From Methylomonas sp. 11b (GTDB taxonomy: Bacteria; Pseudomonadota; Gammaproteobacteria; Methylococcales; Methylomonadaceae), in the NCBI RefSeq assembly GCF_000515215.1, contig NZ_KI911557.1, positions 4,397,741 to 4,461,740 of the forward strand: DNA of 64,000 nt, in the 5' to 3' direction. The notes beneath the pieces are model-generated. The model did no database searches. It had not been told where the DNA came from and was given only the letters and a program-made list of their open reading frames with translations. The position numbers and the translations under genes are program-made. Shown one piece after another: positions 9,674-18,358 of the stretch; positions within the stretch are counted from its first letter, which is position 1; every line of letters starts with the position of its first letter.

Positions 9674-10810
9674 ATGTCCAGACAGTTGCCGCCCTTAATC
9701 GTGCACATCATTTATCGGCTTGGCATTGGCGGGCTGGAGAACGGTCTGGTCAATATCATTAACAATTTGCCGGAAAACAATTACCGGCACGCCATTATCT
9801 GTTTGGCGGATAGCACCGAATTTAGCCAACGTATTAAGCGGCAAGATGTGCTTGTCCATGAGTTGCATAAGCGACCAGGGCAGGATTGGGCATCGTTTTA
9901 TACAGTCTATCGCTTGTTGAAACAATGGCAACCCGCTATCGTGCATACCCGTAATTTAGCGGCAATCGAATATCAGGCTTGCGCGTTGTTAGCCGGCGTG
10001 CCTTACCGGGTGCATGGCGAGCATGGTTGGGATGTTTTCGATCCGGACGGCACTAATATCAAGTATCAATGGCTGCGGCGCATATTGGGTTCAATCATTG
10101 ATCGCTTCATTCCCTTATCGCAGCATTTACAGGATTATCTGCTGAATCGAGTGGGCATTTCTTCAGATAAAATCACGCGCATCTGTAACGGCGTCGATAC
10201 CAAAACGTTTTATCCTCGTTCCGGAATTAGACAAATACCGGACGGTTGCTCGCTGAATTTGGATCAAAAGTTGGTGATTGGTACAGTTGGACGCATGCAC
10301 GGCGTGAAAGATCAATTGACGCTGGTTAGGGCATTTATCGATGCCTGTGAAAACTTTCCGGAATTTGCCCAAATTGCCCGTTTGATTTTGATTGGCGACG
10401 GGCCTTTGCGAGCAGAAGCGATTGAATTGTTAAATACCGCCAGCCTGATCGATAAAGCCTGGTTACCCGGCGAGCGTGACGACATTCCCCAAATTTTGCG
10501 CAGCCTTGATATTTTCGTATTGCCTTCAAAGGCGGAAGGTATTTCCAATACTATATTGGAGGCGATGGCTAGCGGTTTGCCGGTTATCGCCACTCGAGTC
10601 GGCGGCAACCCCGAGCTGGTGCTGGACGGAAAAACCGGGTGTCTGGTAGAAAAAGAGGATGTAAAGGGCATGTCATCTGCAATGCGCGAGTTGGTGCTGG
10701 ATGACGGCAAACGGCGACATTTAGGCGAAGCTTCGCTTCAGCGGATTCAGGCGGAATTTTCAATCGATAGCATGGTGAACCGCTATCGGCAAGTTTATGA
10801 CAAGCAGTAA
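9674..10810 (+). CDS. XrtA-type glycosyltransferase (TIGR03088-like, GT4)
   Basis: A 378-residue GT4 transferase beginning directly after the stop of the previous transferase. It starts with a family-like HIIYRLGIGGLENGLVNII glycine-rich loop. In the C-terminal domain are VIGTVGRMHGVKDQLTL, LIGDGPLR and the donor-binding PSKAEGISNTILEAMASG motif. The pair of TIGR03087-like and TIGR03088-like transferases is a hallmark of XrtA exopolysaccharide loci. In many such loci the exosortase gene is found near these transferases; here the two are directly abutting. Confidence 0.88.
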   Translation: MSRQLPPLIVHIIYRLGIGGLENGLVNIINNLPENNYRHAIICLADSTEFSQRIKRQDVLVHELHKRPGQDWASFYTVYRLLKQWQPAIVHTRNLAAIEYQACALLAGVPYRVHGEHGWDVFDPDGTNIKYQWLRRILGSIIDRFIPLSQHLQDYLLNRVGISSDKITRICNGVDTKTFYPRSGIRQIPDGCSLNLDQKLVIGTVGRMHGVKDQLTLVRAFIDACENFPEFAQIARLILIGDGPLRAEAIELLNTASLIDKAWLPGERDDIPQILRSLDIFVLPSKAEGISNTILEAMASGLPVIATRVGGNPELVLDGKTGCLVEKEDVKGMSSAMRELVLDDGKRRHLGEASLQRIQAEFSIDSMVNRYRQVYDKQ

Positions 10811-10830
10811 ATGATTCAGAGAGAACTCAT

Positions 10831-12714
10831 ATGTGCGGCATAGTCGGTATTTTCGATATTACAGGTGCTAGTGAAATAGACCGCAATTTGTTGTCGCGGA
10901 TGAACGAATCCCAGTTTCACCGGGGGCCAGACGAAGGCGGTTTGCATACCGAGCCTGGTTTGGGGTTTGGGCATCGCAGACTGTCCATTATTGACTTGTC
11001 CAGCGGTCAGCAACCCATGCATAGTCAGGATGGCAATGTGGTGCTGACCTATAACGGCGAAGTCTATAATTTTCCGGAATTGCGAGAAGAATTGGAGGCA
11101 TTGGGCTTTAGCTTCAGGACTCATTGCGATACAGAAGTCATTCTCTATGCTTGGCAAGCTTGGGGTGAGTCTTGCGTGGAACGCTTGCGCGGCATGTTTG
11201 CATTTGGGATTTGGGATAGGCCGCGGCAAACATTATTTTTGGCCAGAGATCGTCTCGGTGTAAAACCGCTGTTTTATGCCGAATTAAGTAACGGTCAGTT
11301 CATTTTCGGTTCCGAACTGAAAGCATTGAAACAACACCCTTTACTGCCTAAAAATGTTGACCCTACTGCGGTAGAAGACTATTTCGGCTTTGGGTATATT
11401 CCCGATCCAAAAACCATATATAAAGGTGTTTATAAGCTTGAGCCCGGATATTGTCTAACGATTAAACGAGGGCAGAAAGGCTTTCGACCTAAACAATATT
11501 GGGACGTTAAATTTCAGACAGCTTCTGCGGGCAACGTAGCCGAAGCCGGTGAAGAGTTAATCGAGCGCTTGCGAGAAGCCGTGAAAATTCGAATGGTCGC
11601 TGACGTGCCGTTGGGGGCCTTTCTGTCTGGCGGCGTTGACTCCAGTGGCGTAGTGGCATTGATGGCGGGACTATCCAAAGATCCGGTCAATACTTGTTCG
11701 ATTTCCTTCGGCGATCCTAAATTTAACGAAGCGCAATTTGCTGCTCAGATTGCGGACCGTTACCACACCGCACACCGAGTCGAACAAGTCGATCCCGAAG
11801 ACTTTAGTTTGATTGATCAATTGTCCGGTTTGTATGACGAGCCATATGCCGACAGTTCTGCGTTACCTACTTACCGGGTTTGCGAATTGGCCAAGAAACA
11901 GGTGACGGTGGTGTTGTCCGGCGATGGCGGCGACGAAAATCTGGCTGGCTACCGGCGCTATCGCTGGCATACCTATGAAGAGAGGATGAGGGCATTATTG
12001 CCTGATGCGTTGCGGATGCCTTTGTTCTCTACCTTAGGCAAGGTATATCCGAAGCTGGATTGGGCGCCAAAGGTATTGAGGGCGAAGACCACGCTCGAGT
12101 CTATCGGTAGAGACTCGATGGCGGGTTATTTTCATAGTGTGTCGGTACTCTCCAACGGCATGCGCAGCCAATTATTTAGCGATAGTCTAAAGAGCGAGTT
12201 GCAGGGTTATCAAGCTATTGAAGTATTCCGTCGGTATAGTCAGCAAGCCCCTGATCATCCATTGTCAATGGTGCAATATTTGGATTTAAAAACTTATCTG
12301 GCTGGCGATATTCTGACTAAAGTTGATCGGGCAAGTATGGCTCATGCCCTGGAAGTGCGAGTACCTCTGTTGGATCATAAACTAGTCGAATGGATGGCGA
12401 CCTTGCCGCCCGATTTAAAGCTACATGGGCGAGAAGGTAAATATCTTTTTAAGAAAGCGTTGGAACCTTATTTGCCCAGTGATATTCTTTACAGGCCCAA
12501 AATGGGGTTTGCAGTGCCATTGAGTAGTTGGTTTAGAGGGCCGTTAAAGCTGCGTGTTCAGCAGGCATTGTTGGGAGAAACCCTGAAAAGTACCGGTTGG
12601 TTTGATGAGGCTTATTTGCATCATTTGGTTAGTCAACACCAGTCCGGGTTGCGCGATTACAGCGCGTCGATTTGGTCATTGCTGATGTTTGAAGCGTTTC
12701 TTCGAAATAGTTAA
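10831..12714 (+). CDS. XrtA/PEP-CTERM amidotransferase (asparagine synthase-like)
   Basis: This 627-residue class II glutamine amidotransferase has the N-terminal nucleophile in place (MCGIVGIFD; Cys2 after Met removal), the HRGPDEGG and YNGEVYNF glutaminase motifs, and an asparagine-synthase domain with the PP-loop FLSGGVDSSGVV near residue 265 and VLSGDGGDENLAGYRRY. Such enzymes in polysaccharide loci probably amidate a uronic acid or another carboxylate of the polymer rather than aspartate. An RBS-like GAGAGAA lies just upstream. It is the last gene of the classical XrtA block. Confidence 0.9.
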   Translation: MCGIVGIFDITGASEIDRNLLSRMNESQFHRGPDEGGLHTEPGLGFGHRRLSIIDLSSGQQPMHSQDGNVVLTYNGEVYNFPELREELEALGFSFRTHCDTEVILYAWQAWGESCVERLRGMFAFGIWDRPRQTLFLARDRLGVKPLFYAELSNGQFIFGSELKALKQHPLLPKNVDPTAVEDYFGFGYIPDPKTIYKGVYKLEPGYCLTIKRGQKGFRPKQYWDVKFQTASAGNVAEAGEELIERLREAVKIRMVADVPLGAFLSGGVDSSGVVALMAGLSKDPVNTCSISFGDPKFNEAQFAAQIADRYHTAHRVEQVDPEDFSLIDQLSGLYDEPYADSSALPTYRVCELAKKQVTVVLSGDGGDENLAGYRRYRWHTYEERMRALLPDALRMPLFSTLGKVYPKLDWAPKVLRAKTTLESIGRDSMAGYFHSVSVLSNGMRSQLFSDSLKSELQGYQAIEVFRRYSQQAPDHPLSMVQYLDLKTYLAGDILTKVDRASMAHALEVRVPLLDHKLVEWMATLPPDLKLHGREGKYLFKKALEPYLPSDILYRPKMGFAVPLSSWFRGPLKLRVQQALLGETLKSTGWFDEAYLHHLVSQHQSGLRDYSASIWSLLMFEAFLRNS

Positions 12715-12820
12715 ATGATCGACTTTCAAATTCTGGATCTGTACCTGTGTGCAATAGACAGATACAAGGTATTTTGCTAGAGTGCGAACCAATTCAAAGT
12801 TTAATTTAAGAGGGTTCCAG

Positions 12821-13609
12821 ATGAACAGAATAGATGAAAAGAAACGTACTGCAGAAGAATCCCAGAACGTTGGTAGATCACTTGATAAATCCAGAAGATC
12901 TTTCGCGAAAGCCGGGGTGATCGCGCCAGTTTTAATGACGCTCACAAGTAAGACAGCTTTAGGCAGTGTGTATCAGTGTACTATCTCAGGAGTGCAATCA
13001 GGCAATGTGTCAAGTCATTCCGAGGACATGTCGGTTTGTAGGGCCGGGCATACAGCTTTAGCCTGGAGGGGTAATGTCGATACCATTGATGTAAATACTC
13101 AGTCAGGCACCCATCCAAATATCAACGACTGGATCGCCGCGAGGATCAATCCTTTTTTGGTTAATAAATCGTGGCCGAAAAATACCACTAACTATACTTA
13201 CAAGTATTATAAAGCTAATAGTTGGGTAAACGCTTCAACACCCGCCCAAATCAAGATGTGTCAACTGATAGTCAATAACTTTCCTAAGACCGGCGTCAAT
13301 GTAGATAGCTCAGGAAAGACCACTGAAACTTATAGTGCAACTACTTTTTCATCCGTATTTGGTTCGGCATCAGCCGCGACCACGTTTTTTGAAACATTGT
13401 TTTATAGCCCTAGTGTGGACATCCGGGGAGCCGCTAGTGTTGATTATCTCAACGCTAGCTTAGGTTTAATACCTGATGTAAGCGCCGAAGACATCAAAAA
13501 ACTTTACCTTCTGGGAATTAATTCAGCAAACAGTTTTTATGACGGGAGTTTGTTAGTTTCTAATTCTGAAGCGGCTAAGGAGTTACTTAGAAGTCTGGTT
13601 CCTCTTTAA
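12821..13609 (+). CDS. Tat-signal protein, probable substrate of the PqqD/HprK-like cassette
   Basis: A 262-residue protein of unknown function. The ATG at this position, with AAGAGGG upstream, is preferred over one 39 bases earlier. After 30 polar residues comes a twin-arginine signal (SRRSFAKAG) followed by a hydrophobic stretch (VIAPVLMTLTSKTALG), so export of a folded protein by Tat is predicted. The mature part starts with YQCTISGVQSGNVSSHS, and cysteines recur at SVCRAG and KMCQLI. No catalytic motif is evident. It sits directly upstream of a PqqD-like protein, an HprK-related kinase and a nucleotidyltransferase, which suggests it is what they act on; that link is inference. Confidence 0.65.
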   Translation: MNRIDEKKRTAEESQNVGRSLDKSRRSFAKAGVIAPVLMTLTSKTALGSVYQCTISGVQSGNVSSHSEDMSVCRAGHTALAWRGNVDTIDVNTQSGTHPNINDWIAARINPFLVNKSWPKNTTNYTYKYYKANSWVNASTPAQIKMCQLIVNNFPKTGVNVDSSGKTTETYSATTFSSVFGSASAATTFFETLFYSPSVDIRGAASVDYLNASLGLIPDVSAEDIKKLYLLGINSANSFYDGSLLVSNSEAAKELLRSLVPL

Positions 13610-13612
13610 TTT

Positions 13613-13882
13613 GTGGCTTGGACTCTTTCCTCAAGTTTTCCTGTTCAGATAGTATTGCTTGATAAGCAGGTCGTAGTATTTCATCACGGTAGTGGAGAAA
13701 CTCATCGTTTAGATGAGGCGGCAAGCTTAATTTTATTGACGATTATGGAATCCCAAGCACCGATTTGTGAATCAGCCTTGCTAGGTATGGCTATTAATGC
13801 AGGGTTACAGAGAGTTGATCAGCAATCTTTAGCGGGCATGTTAGGCGTATTGCAGAGCCTTCATGTTGTTGAAAATATATAA
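13613..13882 (+). CDS. PqqD-family protein, HPr-rel-A system
   Basis: A small 89-residue protein with a GTG start 3 bases after the upstream stop. The pattern VVFHHGSGETHRLDEAASLILLTI followed by helical repeats matches the winged-helix PqqD fold (RRE), which in PqqD and many RiPP pathways binds a leader peptide and presents it to a modifying enzyme. Small PqqD relatives of this kind are known to occur beside HprK-related kinase A, which is the next gene here. The specific partner is inferred from context only. Confidence 0.75.
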   Translation: MAWTLSSSFPVQIVLLDKQVVVFHHGSGETHRLDEAASLILLTIMESQAPICESALLGMAINAGLQRVDQQSLAGMLGVLQSLHVVENI

Positions 13883-13887
13883 ATATT

Positions 13888-14793
13888 TTGAGCGGACCTA
13901 ATTCCACTTCATCTTTGATAGCGTCCGGGCAATTTGTCGTCAGGATTGGTCCTTTTTCAATTAGAATTCATTCTGCTATATCGTCAGTTCAGCAAGGTAT
14001 CCTCGAGCTTTACTCTGACTATGCGATATTGCCCCCAGATACTTTTTGCGACTTTTATGTTCGCTTAATTCAGCCAGTGGGCGTAAGACGTTTCTTTCGC
14101 AAACAGGTGCTATTTGCCTTTGATCAATTTATTCCTTTCAAGCCTTTGCCTTATGCGCAGGCATTTCCATTTTTTGAATGGGGATTGAACTGGTGTATAT
14201 CCGGCTACTCACACCGGTTTCTAATCGTTCACGCCGCCGTAGTGGAACGAAACGGTAAAGCATTAATTTTACCTGGTGCGCCGGGGTCAGGTAAGAGCAC
14301 ATTGTGCGCAGCATTAATCAACAACGGTTGGCGACTATTATCTGATGAATTGACTTTGGTGGATCGCGCAACCGGTTATGTTGTTCCCGTTCCGCGTCCG
14401 GTTAGTTTGAAAAACGAATCTATATCGGTGGTAGCGGATACTTTTCCATTTTGCCAATTCAGTCCTGTTGTTCACGATACTTTGAAAGGATCGGTTTGCC
14501 TGATGAAGCCACCCACCGACTCTGTGTCAAAAGCTGACCAAACCGCCCTGCCATGCTTGGTTGTATTTCCGAAATATCAGGCAGAATCATCCTTGAGTTT
14601 ATCCGCGGTGGCAAAGGCCGAGGCGTTCATGCGGCTGGCGGACCTTTCATTCAATTACAGTGTACTAGGTACTCAGGGTTTTGAAACCATGGTGGGTCTG
14701 GTAAACAGTTGTCAGGCGTATGATTTCATTTACGATGGCGACTTTAACCAAGCATCTGATTTATTTGTGCAATTATTGGATGATGTACGGTAG
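13888..14793 (+). CDS. HprK-related kinase A (HPr-rel-A system)
   Basis: A 301-residue P-loop kinase related to the C-terminal domain of HPr kinase/phosphorylase. The visible core is VHAAVVERNGKALILPGAP, then GSGKSTLC near residue 130-140, then the acidic LLSDELTLVD motif. The N-terminal 120 residues lack the HPrK N-terminal domain, and the canonical HPr system genes are not nearby. A TTG start fits the spacing to the previous gene, but an internal start cannot be excluded. The substrate is unknown; the Tat-signal protein two genes upstream or a sugar-like compound are candidates. Confidence 0.8.
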   Translation: MSGPNSTSSLIASGQFVVRIGPFSIRIHSAISSVQQGILELYSDYAILPPDTFCDFYVRLIQPVGVRRFFRKQVLFAFDQFIPFKPLPYAQAFPFFEWGLNWCISGYSHRFLIVHAAVVERNGKALILPGAPGSGKSTLCAALINNGWRLLSDELTLVDRATGYVVPVPRPVSLKNESISVVADTFPFCQFSPVVHDTLKGSVCLMKPPTDSVSKADQTALPCLVVFPKYQAESSLSLSAVAKAEAFMRLADLSFNYSVLGTQGFETMVGLVNSCQAYDFIYDGDFNQASDLFVQLLDDVR

Positions 14794-14801
14794 AGAGTCG
14801 C

Positions 14802-15881
14802 ATGATGCCTGATTTGTTGAATGAATACTTGATGATCAAGGCAAAGGATAGTATTGATTCGAATTCCGATTGGGAGCTGTTGTTAAGGCAAGCGAGGAGT
14901 GCCGGAGTATTGTCCAGACTGGCATTCTTCTGGAAAAAATTTCGATTGTTCAACCCGCCACAGCATTTTTCTTATCATCTCGAGTCAGCTGAGACTTATT
15001 GGTTGTCTCAAAAACGCATCGTCAATTGGGAACTATATAACCTATCGCAGGTCTTTAAGCTTTTGAATATTCGGTTGATTTTGTTGAAAGGCACCGCTTA
15101 TTCGGCATCCGGATTGAATGCTGGTATGGGACGCGTATTCAGCGACATCGACATATTGGTGCCTAAATATCAGTTGAAAACGGTTAAAGACGCCTTGAAA
15201 TGGCATGGATGGCTTCCTGAATCCATGGATAATTATGATCGGCGCTATTACGAGCGGTGGATGCATGAATTGCCGCCACTTAGGCATATCAAGCGTGGGA
15301 CTTCGCTGGATATTCATCACAATATACTCCCGCAAACCTGCAATTTATATCCCGATGCCGAGTTGTTGCTAAAAGCCGCTGTTAAGATAACCGATACCGA
15401 TTATTGGGTTTTGGCCCCTGAAGATATGGTTCTCCATAGCGCCAGCCATTTATTCTGGGGCGGAGAGTTTGAAAATGGTTTGCGCGATTTGAGCGATATA
15501 GATTTGCTTCTCCGCGAGTTTAGTGGCAACGATCCGGGTTTTTGGGACAACCTGCATAATCGAGCAGAAATGTTGGGATTGGGTAAGCCCTTGTTTTACG
15601 CCCTCCGCTACGCCACTAAAATATTGGGAACCCCGATTCCTGATAGTGCCATTGAGGCTTCTACTATCTATGCGGGGCGCGGAAAAAACCGAGTTATGGA
15701 CTATCTTTTCTTGCAAGCCCTAAAGCCACACCATCGTAGCTGCGCGGATAGCCTGACCGGCTTTGCTCGTTGGCTGTTGTTTCTTCGCTCGCATTGGTTA
15801 AAAATGCCCTTGCATATACTAGTGCCGCATTTAATCAGAAAGGCTTGGTTTCGGCTGGCCGACAATACTAAAAAAACATAA
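14802..15881 (+). CDS. Nucleotidyltransferase-family protein (NTP_transf_5-like)
   Basis: A 359-residue protein with the polymerase-beta-type nucleotidyltransferase signature: LLKGTAYSA followed by GMGRVFSDIDILVP, where the D-x-D pair would bind metal and NTP. A later SDIDLLLREF gives a second acidic segment. The family (PF14907 type) is commonly coupled to HprK-related kinase A and the small PqqD protein, as here. It could transfer a nucleotide to a protein or sugar; the acceptor is not known. A second ATG follows the first codon directly, so the start is uncertain by one residue. Confidence 0.75.
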   Translation: MMPDLLNEYLMIKAKDSIDSNSDWELLLRQARSAGVLSRLAFFWKKFRLFNPPQHFSYHLESAETYWLSQKRIVNWELYNLSQVFKLLNIRLILLKGTAYSASGLNAGMGRVFSDIDILVPKYQLKTVKDALKWHGWLPESMDNYDRRYYERWMHELPPLRHIKRGTSLDIHHNILPQTCNLYPDAELLLKAAVKITDTDYWVLAPEDMVLHSASHLFWGGEFENGLRDLSDIDLLLREFSGNDPGFWDNLHNRAEMLGLGKPLFYALRYATKILGTPIPDSAIEASTIYAGRGKNRVMDYLFLQALKPHHRSCADSLTGFARWLLFLRSHWLKMPLHILVPHLIRKAWFRLADNTKKT

Positions 15882-15945
15882 ATTATGGCAATCATGTCGA
15901 ACCAGGCAAGTTGCCAATAGGAACATTCCTTAACCCGTTCTTGAC

Positions 15946-17163
15946 ATGAAGATATTACATATACTGGATCACTCCATTCCTTTGCACAGCGGATACACCT
16001 TCCGTACTCGTGCGATTCTCGAACAACAACGCAAACTGGGATGGGAGACGTTTCACGTCACATCCGCCAAACATCAAGTCGCGGAAGCTTCCGTTGAAAC
16101 CGTTGATGGACTTACCTTTTATCGATCTGTTATCCCGCAAGGTTTGGCAGCGAAACTGCCGGTTTTAAATCAGTGGGCCATCGTACAGTCGTTGGCGGAA
16201 CGGTTGGATGAAATTATTCCGCAGATCAAGCCGGACATTCTGCACGCCCATTCGCCCGCGTTGAACGGGCTTGCGGCATTAAAAGTAGCTAAGAAATATG
16301 GGCTGCCGTTGGTCTACGAATGCCGGGCATTTTGGGAGGATGCGGCCGTCGATCACGGCACCACTCAAGAAGGCAGTTTACGTTACCGATTGACCAAGGC
16401 TTTGGAAACGCACGTGTTTAAGCATGCTGATGCCGTCACGACTATTTGCGAAGGTTTGCGCCGAGATATTATCGGGCGCGGAGTCGCTGAGGAAAAAATT
16501 ACCGTGATTCCCAACGCCGTCGATATCGATAAGTTTACCTATGGCGAGGCCGCAGAGCCTAGTTTGCAAGCAGAACTAGGTTTGAGTGGCAAAATCGTGC
16601 TCGGCTTTATTGGGTCTTTTTATGCCTACGAGGGTTTATTGCTATTGTTAGATGCGTTGCCGGCGATTATCGAACAACAGCCAAATGTGCGCTTGTTGTT
16701 AGTGGGTGGTGGGCCGCAACAGCAACAGATTGTGCAGAAAATTGAGGAGTTGGGCTTGCGGGATTGGGTAATCCTTCCCGGACGCGTTGCTCACGATCAA
16801 GTGCAGCGCTATTACAATCTGGTCGATATCTTCGTTTATCCGCGCTTGGCGATGCGCTTAACCGATCTGGTGACCCCTTTAAAACCGCTGGAAGCCATGG
16901 CCCAAGGCCGATTGTTGGTGGCGTCCGATGTCGGTGGGCATCACGAATTGATTCGCGACCGGGAAACCGGCTATCTATTCAAGGCTGGCGATAAAGCAGC
17001 ATTGGCGCAAACGGTGTTGGCGGCCCTAAATCAGCAAGATCAATGGGACCAAGTTCGGCGCGCCGGCAGACGCTATGTCGAAGATGAGCGCAATTGGGAG
17101 CGAAGCGTTAGTCATTATCAAGCTGTTTACGGCCGGATAATGGCGGGTAAAGATGGCAGATAA
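15946..17163 (+). CDS. Exosortase A-associated glycosyltransferase (TIGR04063-like, GT4)
   Basis: A 405-residue GT4 transferase with the diagnostic N-terminus MKILHILDHSIPLHSGYTFR. The donor domain has GFIGSFYAYEGLLLLLDAL, LLVGGGPQ and the PLKPLEAMAQGR motif. The start is the ATG after a 64-base gap. This family is associated with exosortase A genomes and probably adds a sugar to the XrtA-type polymer. It overlaps the next gene by 11 bases. Confidence 0.88.
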   Translation: MKILHILDHSIPLHSGYTFRTRAILEQQRKLGWETFHVTSAKHQVAEASVETVDGLTFYRSVIPQGLAAKLPVLNQWAIVQSLAERLDEIIPQIKPDILHAHSPALNGLAALKVAKKYGLPLVYECRAFWEDAAVDHGTTQEGSLRYRLTKALETHVFKHADAVTTICEGLRRDIIGRGVAEEKITVIPNAVDIDKFTYGEAAEPSLQAELGLSGKIVLGFIGSFYAYEGLLLLLDALPAIIEQQPNVRLLLVGGGPQQQQIVQKIEELGLRDWVILPGRVAHDQVQRYYNLVDIFVYPRLAMRLTDLVTPLKPLEAMAQGRLLVASDVGGHHELIRDRETGYLFKAGDKAALAQTVLAALNQQDQWDQVRRAGRRYVEDERNWERSVSHYQAVYGRIMAGKDGR

Positions 17164-18358
17164 CTCGCCAAGACTGATTGTTTTCAGTTCTTTGTATCCC
17201 AGTCGAGTCAGACCTAACGCAGGCGTTTTTATTCGCGAGCGTATGTCCAAAGTGGCTCGTCATTGCCCTTTGGTTGTCATTTCGCCGGTTCCCTGGTTTC
17301 CACTGCAAAGCCTGATTCAACGGATTAAACCCGATTACCGGCCACAACCGGATAAATACGAAGATCAAGACGGTATCTCAGTGTATTTTCCACGCTTTTT
17401 ATCGATACCTGGCGTAGGGCGTTCCTGGGACGGCTTTTTTATGGCGCTTGGCAGCTTGGCAATTTGCTATCGATTAAAAAAGCACTTTGCGTTTAATTTG
17501 ATCGATGCACACTTTGCTTACCCGGACGGCTATGCCGCTGCGCTGCTAGGCAAACGGTTTAAGGTGCCGGTCACCATTACGTTGCGCGGTACGGAAGTAC
17601 CGTTGTCTAAAATACCCAGTCGTCGCCAACGACTATTGAAAGCCCTCAGCGATGCCGCCCGAGTATTTTCGGTATCGGATTCCTTAAAACGGCATGTGGT
17701 TAATTTGGGGGCCGACGCCGAAAAAATCCGGGTGGTGGGCAACGGCATCGATACCGCAAAGTTTTTTCCTGTCGACAAGAAACAGGCTCGGCAACATTGG
17801 CAAATTCCTGAAGACGTTCAGGTCTTGATTTCGGTCGGCGGATTGGTTGATAGAAAAGGCTTCCATCGGGTGATCGAAATTTTGCCGGCATTAATCGAAA
17901 AATATCCGAGATTGCTATACTTGATCGTTGGAGGCGCCAGTCCGGAAGGCGATATTCGTAATCGCCTGGAGCAGCAGGTTGAAACGCTTAATCTTCGTCA
18001 GCATGTTCGTTTTCTGGGGGCGATGCCTGCCGAACAATTGCATGGTCCCTTATCGGCGGCTGACATATTCGTGCTAGCGACCGCTAACGAAGGTTGGGCA
18101 AACGTGTTTCTGGAAGCCATGGCTTGCGGTTTGCCGGTGGTTAGCACCGATGTTGGCGGCAATCGCGAGGTGGTTGCTGATAAAGCGCTGGGCACTATCG
18201 TGCCGTTTGGGGATGCTGAGGCATTATTGTTAGCGCTTGATGGTGCTCTGCAGCGGCAGTGGGGCCGGCAAGCTATTGTAAATTATGCGGCTGATAACTC
18301 TTGGGATAAGCGGGTGGATATTTTGTTGGCGGAATTCAAAAAACTGGTGGAGTCATGA
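17153..18358 (+). CDS. Glycosyltransferase family 4 protein
   Basis: A 401-residue GT-B protein. The N-terminal domain carries FSSLYPSRVRPNAGVFIRER (an acceptor-side loop common in GT4), and the C-terminal domain has SVGGLVDRKGFHRVIEI and the nucleotide-sugar motif NEGWANVFLEAMACGLP. It overlaps the upstream transferase by 11 bases and the next gene by 4 (ATGA), so the three are translationally coupled. Sugar specificity cannot be read from the sequence. Confidence 0.88.
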   Translation: MADNSPRLIVFSSLYPSRVRPNAGVFIRERMSKVARHCPLVVISPVPWFPLQSLIQRIKPDYRPQPDKYEDQDGISVYFPRFLSIPGVGRSWDGFFMALGSLAICYRLKKHFAFNLIDAHFAYPDGYAAALLGKRFKVPVTITLRGTEVPLSKIPSRRQRLLKALSDAARVFSVSDSLKRHVVNLGADAEKIRVVGNGIDTAKFFPVDKKQARQHWQIPEDVQVLISVGGLVDRKGFHRVIEILPALIEKYPRLLYLIVGGASPEGDIRNRLEQQVETLNLRQHVRFLGAMPAEQLHGPLSAADIFVLATANEGWANVFLEAMACGLPVVSTDVGGNREVVADKALGTIVPFGDAEALLLALDGALQRQWGRQAIVNYAADNSWDKRVDILLAEFKKLVES

